Below are positions 1 to 5,304 of a DNA stretch of 6,492 bases, piece by piece. Source of the stretch: an uncultured Eubacteriales bacterium. GTDB taxonomy: Bacteria > Bacillota > Clostridia > Christensenellales > CAG-138. The notes below the pieces were generated by a model. It searched no databases. It worked only from the letters and a program-made list of their open reading frames with translations, and had not been told where the DNA came from. Position 1 is the stretch's first letter. Each line of letters starts with the position of its first letter. The stretch spans positions 1 through 6,492 of the forward strand of contig UQOG01000111.1 in the NCBI GenBank assembly GCA_900542615.1, given 5' to 3'. The translations under genes and the position numbers were made by a program.

Positions 1-54
1 GTCGCCGTCGGGCGTGATGTCGCCGTCGGGCGTGATGTCGCCGTCGGGCGTGAT
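1..54 (-). repeat. Perfect 18-bp tandem repeat, three copies, coding ITPDGD
   Basis: Three identical 18-base units occupy 1-18, 19-36 and 37-54. The unit is a multiple of three, so each copy adds one ITPDGD hexapeptide to the secreted protein. Identity at synonymous positions points to recent expansion by slippage or recombination. The array is cut by the window edge, so the copy number is unknown. Confidence 0.92.
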
Positions 55-156
55 GAGGCCGTCATCGCCGCCGGTGGCCAGGGCGGTCATAGCCGTCATG
101 GTAAAGACCATGGCCACTGCCAACAGCAGGGCAAGAAACTTACGGGTTGTACGCAT
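1..156 (-). CDS. Secreted repeat protein, N-terminal part only (runs off window edge)
   Basis: The first 52 codons of a gene read leftwards out of the window. The protein begins MRTTRKFLALLLAVAMVF: a short basic stretch (R2, R5, K6), a hydrophobic core at about 7-26, and a likely signal peptidase I site after ALA (residues 25-27). After a short GGDDG linker come three identical ITPDGD hexapeptides, and the repeat tract probably continues beyond position 1. A GGAGGA ribosome binding site (164-169) lies 7 bases before the ATG, and a strong promoter lies further upstream, so both the start and the orientation are well supported. The protein is probably exported and either released or surface-bound. 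The repeats are acidic and proline-containing, like an extended spacer; the Asp-Gly-Asp spacing could bind calcium, but that is speculation. No family can be named from this piece. Confidence 0.8.
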   Translation of the reverse strand, partial: MRTTRKFLALLLAVAMVFTMTAMTALATGGDDGLITPDGDITPDGDITPDGD

Positions 157-223
157 AGGAAATTCCTCCACGTGTTGAATAATTTTAGGCAAAAAATGGA
201 AAAGCGTTGTAAACCATATATAT

Positions 224-252
224 ATATTAGACGACTTTCTTGCTTTCGTCAA
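224..252 (-). promoter_or_regulatory. Sigma-A type promoter of the secreted repeat protein
   Basis: On the minus strand a -35 box TTGACG (247-252) and a -10 box TAATAT (224-229) are separated by exactly 17 bases. This is close to the housekeeping consensus. Transcription would start near 217, leaving a leader of about 60 bases before the ATG at 156. The region just upstream is AT-rich. Confidence 0.75.
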
Positions 253-256
253 GAAT

Positions 257-277
257 TTATGGAAGTTTTTTCCATAA
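257..277. promoter_or_regulatory. Inverted repeat just upstream of the -35 box (candidate operator)
   Basis: TTATGGAA (257-264) and TTCCATAA (270-277) form a perfect 8-bp inverted repeat with a 5-base spacer. It starts 5 bp upstream of the -35 box of the secreted-protein promoter. That placement fits an activator or repressor site. It is not followed by a T-run on the minus strand, which argues against a terminator. Confidence 0.4.
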
Positions 278-340
278 TTATGTAGAAAAAGATTGTGTTT
301 TTCTGGGTGAATCCATTTTTTCCCTTATCCGGCTCCTATC

Positions 341-374
341 CTTAAAATTAAAAAAGGCCCCTGCGGGCCTTTAT
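341..374 (-). terminator. Rho-independent terminator after the ribF-like gene
   Basis: AAAGGCCC (353-360) and GGGCCTTT (365-372) form an 8-bp stem with a 4-base CTGC loop. On the minus strand it is followed by a T-rich tract (341-355). It begins about 16 bases after the stop codon of the ribF-like gene and separates that gene from the promoter of the secreted protein. Confidence 0.88.
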
Positions 375-389
375 CTGTTCGATAGCCGT

Positions 390-1295
390 TTACGCTTCCA
401 GCTTGCGGATGACTTCATCCATATAGGTACGGACCTGCTCAATATCCTTATCGATCTGCTTGCGCACCTCGTCCAGGCCGCCGGCAAACTTTTTGACCCC
501 GCGAATGTATACGAATACCTCCAGGATCACCTGCCGGCCATAGATATCCTGGTCAAAGTTCAGCAGGAAGGTTTCCACGGTGGGGATGGGGATATCGTCG
601 TCCGAGGGGCGCAGGCCGATGTTGGTCATGCCCCGGTAGTATTTGCCGTCCATATGGGAGAGGGTGCCGTACACCCCATGGGGCGGGAAAATCTTATTCG
701 GCGCAACGCCCAGGTTTGCCGTGGGCATACCGTGCTTACGGCCGGCCGCCTTGCCGTGGACCACCTCGCCCTGCATGATGTAGGTGCGGCCCAGCAGCTC
801 CCGCATCCGGGGGAAGTCCATGGCTTCGATGGCTTTTATAATGGCCTGGCTGGAAACCGGCTCCCCCGCAAAGCATACCGTGGGTACGGTCTCCACCGTA
901 AAGCCGTAGGCTTCACCCAGGGCGGCCAGGGCGGCGGCGTCCTTGGCATCGGCGCCAATGGTCGCGTTCTCCCCCACCACCACGATTTTGGCGTGGAGGG
1001 CCTTGGCCAATACCTCCCGGGCAAAGGTTTCCGCGTCCATCGCCTCCATTTCCTTGGCGGGCGCGGATACCATCCATTCTACGCCGGTTCCCTCCAAGAG
1101 GTATTCCTTTTCTCTCTCGGTATAGATCACGGGTTTTTCCGTCTGTGCAAAGCTCAAAAGCACCGGCGTAAGGTCCAGATGGGAGCAGAGCTTTTCTATC
1201 ACCGCCTGATGCCCCAAATGCATCCCGTCGAAATGGCCAAAGGCTACGCAGGCCGGCATTTGCAGCGTCTCAAAAAGGTTGGTAACATGCTTCAT
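390..1295 (-). CDS. ribF: Bifunctional riboflavin kinase / FAD synthetase, RibF family, divergent N-terminal half
   Basis: 301 residues, a normal RibF length. RibF phosphorylates riboflavin to FMN (C-terminal domain) and adenylates FMN to FAD (N-terminal domain) in the cytoplasm. The N-terminal nucleotidyltransferase motif is seen as GHFDGMHLGH (residues 20-29). The kinase domain (about 168-300) shows GRKHGMPTANL with the PTAN metal/ATP motif (191-194), NIGLRP (225-230) and the likely catalytic base E241 in VETFLL. The adenylyltransferase half is worn: the usual ISSTxxR motif reads VSSQAIIK (147-154), and the usual DFxFG segment reads NATIG (110-114). The kinase is therefore the safer function; the FAD synthetase activity may be weak or lost. 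The start is supported by AGGAG (1305-1309) 9 bases upstream. The gene is co-directional with the selenoprotein gene but separated by about 150 bases of hairpin-rich DNA, so it may be a separate unit. Confidence 0.87.
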   Translation of the reverse strand: MKHVTNLFETLQMPACVAFGHFDGMHLGHQAVIEKLCSHLDLTPVLLSFAQTEKPVIYTEREKEYLLEGTGVEWMVSAPAKEMEAMDAETFAREVLAKALHAKIVVVGENATIGADAKDAAALAALGEAYGFTVETVPTVCFAGEPVSSQAIIKAIEAMDFPRMRELLGRTYIMQGEVVHGKAAGRKHGMPTANLGVAPNKIFPPHGVYGTLSHMDGKYYRGMTNIGLRPSDDDIPIPTVETFLLNFDQDIYGRQVILEVFVYIRGVKKFAGGLDEVRKQIDKDIEQVRTYMDEVIRKLEA

Positions 1296-1339
1296 AGTGA
1301 AAATCTCCTGGTTGCAATCGCAAAATGATCGTTTCGCAC

Positions 1340-1396
1340 CCTTGCGAATACAAGGACGGCGGCCCTGCGGCGCACCGTGTTTGCCGCCGCCTTGTT
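1340..1396 (-). terminator. Strong hairpin between the grdB-like and ribF genes (possible terminator or attenuator)
   Basis: CAAGG plus CGGCGGC (1351-1363, with a bulged A at 1356) pairs with GCCGCCGCCTTG (1383-1394) to give a 12-bp GC-rich stem downstream of the selenoprotein gene. On the minus strand it is followed only by TATTCG, so it is a weak terminator by tail. The CCTTG arm at 1351-1355 could pair instead with CAAGG at 1340-1344 (CCTTG on the plus strand), giving a mutually exclusive second hairpin. The T-rich side (TTGTTTTG) lies on the plus strand. Confidence 0.4.
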
Positions 1397-1446
1397 TTGT
1401 GGAATGGGCTAGCCCAGGTTTAGTTTTGCTTCTTTTCGATCATGGC

Positions 1447-2778
1447 TCAGCCCTCCTTGCTCTCGTCCACGGTGAAGATGGTGGGACCGGGGACGTGGGT
1501 GGTCAAAGCCTCCAGCGCCTTGTCGATGATCTTGCGCCGGTAAGCCTTTTCCCGGTCCAGAGGCAGGTCGGGATTGCCGGTGGGCGCGGTAAAGTCGCCG
1601 CCGAATACGATCCGGTTGGCGCCTACGCCCTTGGAAATGGATGTGAACGCGTTGATGTGGACATTGGGGATCCCCACCCGGTCCAGCTCTTTGGATATCG
1701 TTGCGCCGCAACGTGTGCAGGTGCCTCAGGTGGAGGTCAGGATGGCCGCGCCGATCTGGGCGTCCTTCAAGCGCTTGGCCCAGCTGCGTCCCATTTCCTG
1801 GCTGCTGGCCACGTTGGTACCAACGCCGCAGGTGCTGCCAAAGTAGGGATACAGCCCGCCGATCACGCCCTCCGCCACGCAATCCCGCATCACGTCCAGG
1901 GGGATGAGCCGGTGGGGATCGTCGCTGGCGGCGGTGGTGTCATAGCCGCCGTGGATGGATTCAAAAACGCCTTTTTTCAGTGCGTCCAGGCCGGTCATGT
2001 CATAGGTGCCGTAGCTGACGGCAAAGGCCTGCTTGATCTTGTCCGGATTGCCCACGGGGACCAGGCCGCCCGTAGTGAACAGGGCGATGGAGGTCTTGGT
2101 AAGATCCTGCACCGGAGGCGCCGGGGGTACGGTCTCAAAGCCCCGCAGCGGCACCTCCGTCCGGTAGGGCTTGCCGTTCAGCTTGGCCACCAGCATGTCC
2201 ACCACCCGCTCGGCGCCGCTTTTTTCATGGTATGCATTGTAGCGGTGCCCGGTGGGCAGGTAGCCTTCCTTGCGGGCGGGGCCGATCTTTTCCCCTTTGG
2301 CCAGCTTGAGCGCCAGGGCCGCCAGGGCCGGCAGGGTTTTACGCATACCCACGGCGGTTTCCGTGCTGGCGATGATATAGTTGTCCTTCACATACATGTC
2401 CACCGCGGGGTTTTCCCACCACATGGCGGTGACGCTGGGCACCCCCAGCTCCCGGCGGACATAGTCGCAGACCTTGGCGCAGGCTACGCCATAGCGCCCC
2501 GCATTGAACGCCGGGCCCGCGATGAACACATCCGGCCGGTCGCGGCGGATCACCTCCGCCAGCTTGGCAAAGACCTCCGCCTCGTTGACTTCGGTGTTCA
2601 CATAGTTATCACCGCAGCAAACCACGGTAGAGATGGCCATTTCGCCCTTCCAGAGCTGCTCCAGGCCCAGGGCGGGGCCCTTCTTTTCCTCTAGGATGGA
2701 AAAGCCGGTATCCGCCATGGCTTCGCCGCCCAGGCCTGCATAGAATTGATTGATATAGTGGACCGCTTTTTGCTGCAT
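1447..2778 (-). CDS. GrdB-type selenoprotein: substrate-binding subunit of a glycine/sarcosine/betaine reductase (UGA read as selenocysteine)
   Basis: One 443-residue protein with an in-frame UGA at codon 351. The family forms the substrate-specific protein B of Stickland-type reductases: the selenol attacks the Schiff-base-bound substrate, releasing ammonia or an amine and passing a carboxymethyl group to GrdA. The N-terminus shows VHYINQF and AGLGGE. FIAGPAFNAGRYGVAC lies near residues 84-99. The active site reads ILTST-Sec-GTCTRCGAT, a Sec-x-x-Cys-x-x-Cys motif (Sec351, C354, C357). GVGANRI follows. The length fits the usual roughly 430-440 residues, and sequence past the UGA is family-like, which rules out a pseudogene. 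AGGA lies about 6 bases before the ATG. The gene starts about 40 bases after the XRE-cupin gene. No GrdE/GrdG/GrdI partner or GrdA is present in the window, so glycine (grdB), sarcosine (grdF) and betaine (grdH) types cannot be told apart, and it may be an orphan paralogue. Confidence 0.92.
1699..1713 (-). promoter_or_regulatory. Bacterial SECIS-like hairpin after the UGA
   Basis: CGTTGC-GGC-GCAACG forms a perfect 6-bp stem with a GGC loop, with 18 bases between the UGA and the loop. Bacterial SECIS elements sit just inside the coding region, with the apical loop about 16-37 bases after the UGA and a G early in the loop. This hairpin fits both rules and would recruit SelB carrying Sec-tRNA. 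Confidence 0.75.
1726..1728 (-). other. Selenocysteine codon (UGA) of the GrdB-type selenoprotein
   Basis: TGA on the minus strand, in frame between ILTST and GTCTRCGAT. This is exactly the position of the catalytic Sec in known GrdB proteins. A stop here would remove the two active-site cysteines and the last 92 residues, which are well conserved with the family. Confidence 0.93.
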
Positions 2779-2818
2779 GAAATCCTCACTTCATTTCCAG
2801 CGCCCCACCTTTGGGACG

Positions 2819-3421
2819 CTATTCTTTGGGCGTGGGTACGATCGACTGCCCGTATGGCGGGCTGGAGATGATGGCGAAGGTAGCGGGCTCCTCTTCGGTA
2901 TAGATCAGGTGCTCCACCTGGGCCTCGAAGAAAATACAATCCCCTTGGCGCACTTTATAATGCTCTTCCTCCACCATGACATGGGCGCAGCCTTCCAGCA
3001 CGATCACCATTTCCTGGCCTTCGCCATGCTTATGGATGCGGCGCTCGGTGGGTTCGTTGGCCGGAAGATGCACGTAGCTGACCTGTAGGTTGCTGGAATC
3101 CTCCGGCGTAATTACCCGGTAGGAGATATTATGGTAAGCGTTGCTTTCCTGAAACAGCTCCTCCTTGCGGAACAGCCGCGGGATCTTGCCGCTGGGCATC
3201 AGGAAATACACCATATCCACCTGAAAGTATTTGGCCAGGCGCTGAAGGTTCGCAATGGAGACGGAATGCTTGTCGTTCTCCAGCCCGGAAAGGTAGGAAT
3301 AGCTCATCCCCGTGCTCTGGGCCATTTGCTGCAAGGAAATGCCCCGGATCTTTCGCAAGGCGCGAATTTTGCCGCCAACAGAGATTCCTAAGTTTGCTCC
3401 CGTGTCAACTTCGTTTGCCAT
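2819..3421 (-). CDS. XRE-family transcriptional regulator with C-terminal cupin domain
   Basis: 200 residues. A helix-turn-helix of the XRE (Cro/CI) type covers about 17-72 (KIRALRKIRGISLQQMAQ through YLSGLEN). It is joined to a cupin_2 domain at about 115-187. Cupin motif 1 is complete, with H130, H132, E137 and G144 in the expected spacing; motif 2 keeps G160 and H171 but lacks the usual Pro and Gly. A bound metal and a small ligand are therefore plausible. This architecture is that of PuuR-like regulators, which often control nearby amine or aldehyde catabolism genes. It lies about 42 bases after the aldehyde dehydrogenase and about 40 bases before the selenoprotein gene, so it is likely co-transcribed with both and controls them. 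GGGGAG lies 6 bases before the ATG. An inverted repeat upstream (3439-3469) may be its own operator. The ligand is unknown. Confidence 0.9.
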   Translation of the reverse strand: MANEVDTGANLGISVGGKIRALRKIRGISLQQMAQSTGMSYSYLSGLENDKHSVSIANLQRLAKYFQVDMVYFLMPSGKIPRLFRKEELFQESNAYHNISYRVITPEDSSNLQVSYVHLPANEPTERRIHKHGEGQEMVIVLEGCAHVMVEEEHYKVRQGDCIFFEAQVEHLIYTEEEPATFAIISSPPYGQSIVPTPKE

Positions 3422-3438
3422 GTCAGTCTCCCCCTCTT

Positions 3439-3469
3439 GTGTGAGATAATACTATTAAAAGTATCACAC
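3439..3469. promoter_or_regulatory. Interrupted inverted repeat before the regulator gene (candidate operator)
   Basis: GTGTGA (3439-3444) and TCACAC (3464-3469), plus inner TACT (3450-3453) and AGTA (3460-3463), form a 10-bp inverted repeat with an extra GATAA in one arm and a 6-base AT spacer. It covers the stop codon of the aldehyde dehydrogenase and the leader of the regulator, and contains TATTAT-like -10 material on the minus strand. Autoregulation is an inference. Confidence 0.4.
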
Positions 3470-4948
3470 GGGAGGCAGGATATCGTCAATGGTTTCCAGG
3501 AAAACCGTCTTGGAAATCATGTATTTGTGGATTCCCGCGACGCCCAAGCCGCTTTCCTTCCAACCGGTGCCGGGGGACTCGATCATTCCCTTGCTGAAAT
3601 AATTGTTGACGTAGATCTGGCCGCTCTTGATCTTGTCCGCCACCCGGAGCGCCCGCTTGATATCCCTGGTGAACACGCCGCCCGCCAGGCCGTAGGTGGT
3701 GCCGTTTGCCAGGGCAACGGCCTCTTCCTCGGTGTCAAAGGGGGTAACGCAGCCCACCGGCCCGAAGATCTCCTCCTGGAAGATGGTCATCTCGGGGGTC
3801 ACGTCCGCAAAGATGGTCACCGGCACGAAATTGCCCTGGGCCAGCGGGCCTTCCGTATAGGGCGCGCCGCCGCACAGCAGCCGGGCGCCCTCCCGCTTGC
3901 CGGACTCGATATAGTCCCAAACGGTGGCCGCGTGTTCCTTGGAGATCAGGGTGTTCAAGTTTGCCTTGGGGTCGAAGCCGTCGCCGGGCACCAGCCGGCC
4001 TGCGGCGGCCACCATGGCCTCCAGGAACCGGTCATAGATGTTGCGCTGCACCAATATCCGGGTGCCGGAAACGCAGATCTGCCCCGCGTGGTTGGTGAAG
4101 CCGTACACCGCAAAGCGGGCCGCCTGCTGGATATCCACATCCTCGAAAAAGATGTTGGGGCTCTTGCCGCCCAGCTGCAGGGCGATGTCCTTGACCAGCT
4201 TGGCGGAATGGGCGATGATCTCCCGGCCGGTGGCGGTGCCGCCCGTCATGGATACCATGTCCACCTGGTCGCTCTCCACCAGATAATTGCCCACCTCTGC
4301 GCCGGAACCCGTTACCACGTTCACCACGCCCGCCGGGAAGCCGGCCTCCTCATACACGCCGGCCATAAGCAGCATGGACAGCACGCCCCAGCTCGGGGGC
4401 TTGATGACCACCGTGTTGCCCGCGGCCAGAATGGCGTTTACCTTCTGGCAGCCCATGAGGAAGGGCCCGTTCCAGGGCAGGATCTCCCCCACCACGCCGC
4501 AGGGGTTCCAGGTGACATAATTCAGGGTGCCGTATTCCGTGGGCACCACTTTTCCGTCCAGATGGCGGGCCTTGCCGGCGAAAAATTCAAAGGCGTCCAC
4601 CGCCATGGGCGCTTCCCAATACCGGCAGGAGCCGTAGTTTTTCCCGCATTCCAGGGTTTCGATGACGGAAAATTCCTCTGCCCGCCGCTCCAGGATCCGG
4701 GCCGCCTTGAGCAGCAGCTTGCTCCGGTCTTTGGCGGACATCTTGCTCCAGGGCCCTTCGTCGAAGGCTTTGCGGGCGGCGCGGATGGCCTTTTCGCAAT
4801 CCTCCTTGGTGCCCCGGTAGACCTTGGCAAAGGGCTGATTGTTGGCGGGGTTGATCACATCCACCATGTTGCCCTTTTCCGCAGGGACATATTGCCCGTC
4901 GATGTATAGCTTATAGGGTTCTGGACTTACATATTCCATCGGATTCAT
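3464..4948 (-). CDS. Aldehyde dehydrogenase superfamily protein with general-base Glu replaced by Gln
   Basis: 494 residues, the normal length for NAD(P)-dependent aldehyde dehydrogenases, which oxidise aldehydes to carboxylates in the cytoplasm. Seen in order: PWNGPF (158-163, with the oxyanion Asn N160), the cofactor Lys K183 in VIKPPSW, MTGGTATG (234-241), LQLGGKSP (257-264), the nucleophile C292 in GQICVSGTR, and EEIFGPV with E393. Two positions are unusual. The motif normally reading LELGGKSP has Gln258 (codon CAG at 4175-4177) instead of the general base Glu. The Glu that usually follows KPS and binds the adenosine ribose of NAD is Ser186, which could permit NADP. Overall it resembles betaine-aldehyde / gamma-aminobutyraldehyde type enzymes, but the substrate cannot be named. 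The start is supported by GGGAGG (4956-4961) 7 bases before the ATG. It is the first gene of the likely operon with the regulator and selenoprotein. Confidence 0.93.
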   Translation of the reverse strand: MNPMEYVSPEPYKLYIDGQYVPAEKGNMVDVINPANNQPFAKVYRGTKEDCEKAIRAARKAFDEGPWSKMSAKDRSKLLLKAARILERRAEEFSVIETLECGKNYGSCRYWEAPMAVDAFEFFAGKARHLDGKVVPTEYGTLNYVTWNPCGVVGEILPWNGPFLMGCQKVNAILAAGNTVVIKPPSWGVLSMLLMAGVYEEAGFPAGVVNVVTGSGAEVGNYLVESDQVDMVSMTGGTATGREIIAHSAKLVKDIALQLGGKSPNIFFEDVDIQQAARFAVYGFTNHAGQICVSGTRILVQRNIYDRFLEAMVAAAGRLVPGDGFDPKANLNTLISKEHAATVWDYIESGKREGARLLCGGAPYTEGPLAQGNFVPVTIFADVTPEMTIFQEEIFGPVGCVTPFDTEEEAVALANGTTYGLAGGVFTRDIKRALRVADKIKSGQIYVNNYFSKGMIESPGTGWKESGLGVAGIHKYMISKTVFLETIDDILPPV

Positions 4949-5048
4949 ACGATAACCTCCCTCGCTGGAATGGATATTAACAGAGTACGAATGCGCAGGG
5001 TTCGAATTGAATCATTGGGATTCCATTTGTTTTGAGGCGAGCATCGAT

Positions 5049-5073
5049 ATTCTATAAATAATATATATAGAAT
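5049..5073. promoter_or_regulatory. Palindrome ATTCTATA-N9-TATAGAAT (candidate operator)
   Basis: A perfect 8-bp inverted repeat (5049-5056 and 5066-5073) with an AT-only 9-base spacer. It overlaps the predicted -10 box of the dehydrogenase promoter, so a protein bound here would block transcription. A further copy of TATAGAA occurs at 5098-5104, and a shorter TTCTA-N4-TAGAA pair at 5200-5213. Confidence 0.45.
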
Positions 5074-5088
5074 GGGCGAAATATGCAA
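5060..5088 (-). promoter_or_regulatory. Possible sigma-A promoter of the dehydrogenase operon
   Basis: On the minus strand TTGCAT (5083-5088) and TATATT (5060-5065) are separated by 17 bases. The -35 box is poor and the -10 box lies in a generally AT-rich stretch, so this is only the best candidate. It would give a leader of about 105 bases before the dehydrogenase ATG. Confidence 0.3.
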
Positions 5089-5199
5089 GGGGATTTTTAT
5101 AGAAAATTTGAATAAAATAATATCATCGCCATTTTATACAGATAACTCAGTGTTTTGTGCCAGACAAATCATAGGTTGCCGTTCGATAAAATCAATATG

Positions 5200-5213
5200 T
5201 TCTAAAAATAGAA
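5200..5213. promoter_or_regulatory. Short inverted repeat TTCTA-N4-TAGAA upstream of the esterase
   Basis: A perfect 5-bp inverted repeat about 90 bases before the preferred esterase start. It shares the TTCTA half-site with the larger palindrome at 5049-5073, suggesting that one regulator acts on both divergent genes. Confidence 0.35.
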
Positions 5214-5289
5214 TATACATAAAATAGGATGTTTTCATTTGACGCAGCCAAAGGAACCCCGCATAATATTGTTAAACCCTATATGGAAC

Positions 5290-5304
5290 GAGGTGTTTTG
5301 CTTG
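5290..5304 (+). promoter_or_regulatory. Ribosome binding site and TTG start that decide the esterase start
   Basis: GAGGTG (5290-5295) lies 6 bases before an in-frame TTG (5302-5304), giving a protein that begins SVMHMNF after the initiator, as esterase-D family members usually begin. Alternatives are TTG at 5239, with a weaker AGGA, and ATG at 5311, for which the GAGG is too distant (about 17 bases). Confidence 0.5.

Larger units (their letters stand above)
4949..5301. other. AT-rich divergent intergenic region between the dehydrogenase and esterase genes
   Basis: About 350 bases without a convincing gene, much richer in A and T than the flanking genes. It holds the ribosome binding site of the dehydrogenase, a possible minus-strand promoter, repeated TTCTA/TAGAA half-sites, and the esterase leader. 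A weak GAATC-N5-GATTC repeat lies at 5009-5023. No clear plus-strand promoter for the esterase was found; TTGAAT (5108-5113) with TTTTAT (5132-5137) is the best but poor candidate. Confidence 0.7.

Noticed and set aside
1..54. CRISPR array
   Set aside because: The 18-base units are directly adjacent without spacers and lie in frame inside a coding sequence.
240..1328. Long plus-strand open frame opposite ribF
   Set aside because: It is antisense to a gene with clear RibF motifs, contains no recognisable domain, and is His/Gly/Leu-rich as mirror frames of GC-rich genes usually are.
1296..1446. FMN riboswitch before ribF
   Set aside because: None of the conserved FMN-aptamer blocks are visible; only generic hairpins are.
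1420..1449. Second TGA of the selenoprotein gene also read as Sec, extending to a TAA at 1420-1422
   Set aside because: The protein already has the family's normal length. The extension would add only about nine residues of no recognised motif, and no suitable hairpin follows at the right distance.
1447..1728. GrdB-like gene as a pseudogene broken by a nonsense codon
   Set aside because: The TGA falls at the known Sec position, the following sequence is conserved, and a SECIS-like hairpin is present.
1279..2694. Long plus-strand open frame opposite the selenoprotein gene
   Set aside because: It is a mirror frame of a conserved gene, with low-complexity Gly/His/Ala content and no motif.
3437..4909. 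Long plus-strand open frame opposite the aldehyde dehydrogenase
   Set aside because: Same reason: the minus-strand protein has all the family landmarks and this frame has none.
5146..5162. Sigma-54 promoter on the minus strand (TGGCAC at 5157-5162)
   Set aside because: The -24 part fits, but the required GC of the -12 part is TG at the correct spacing.
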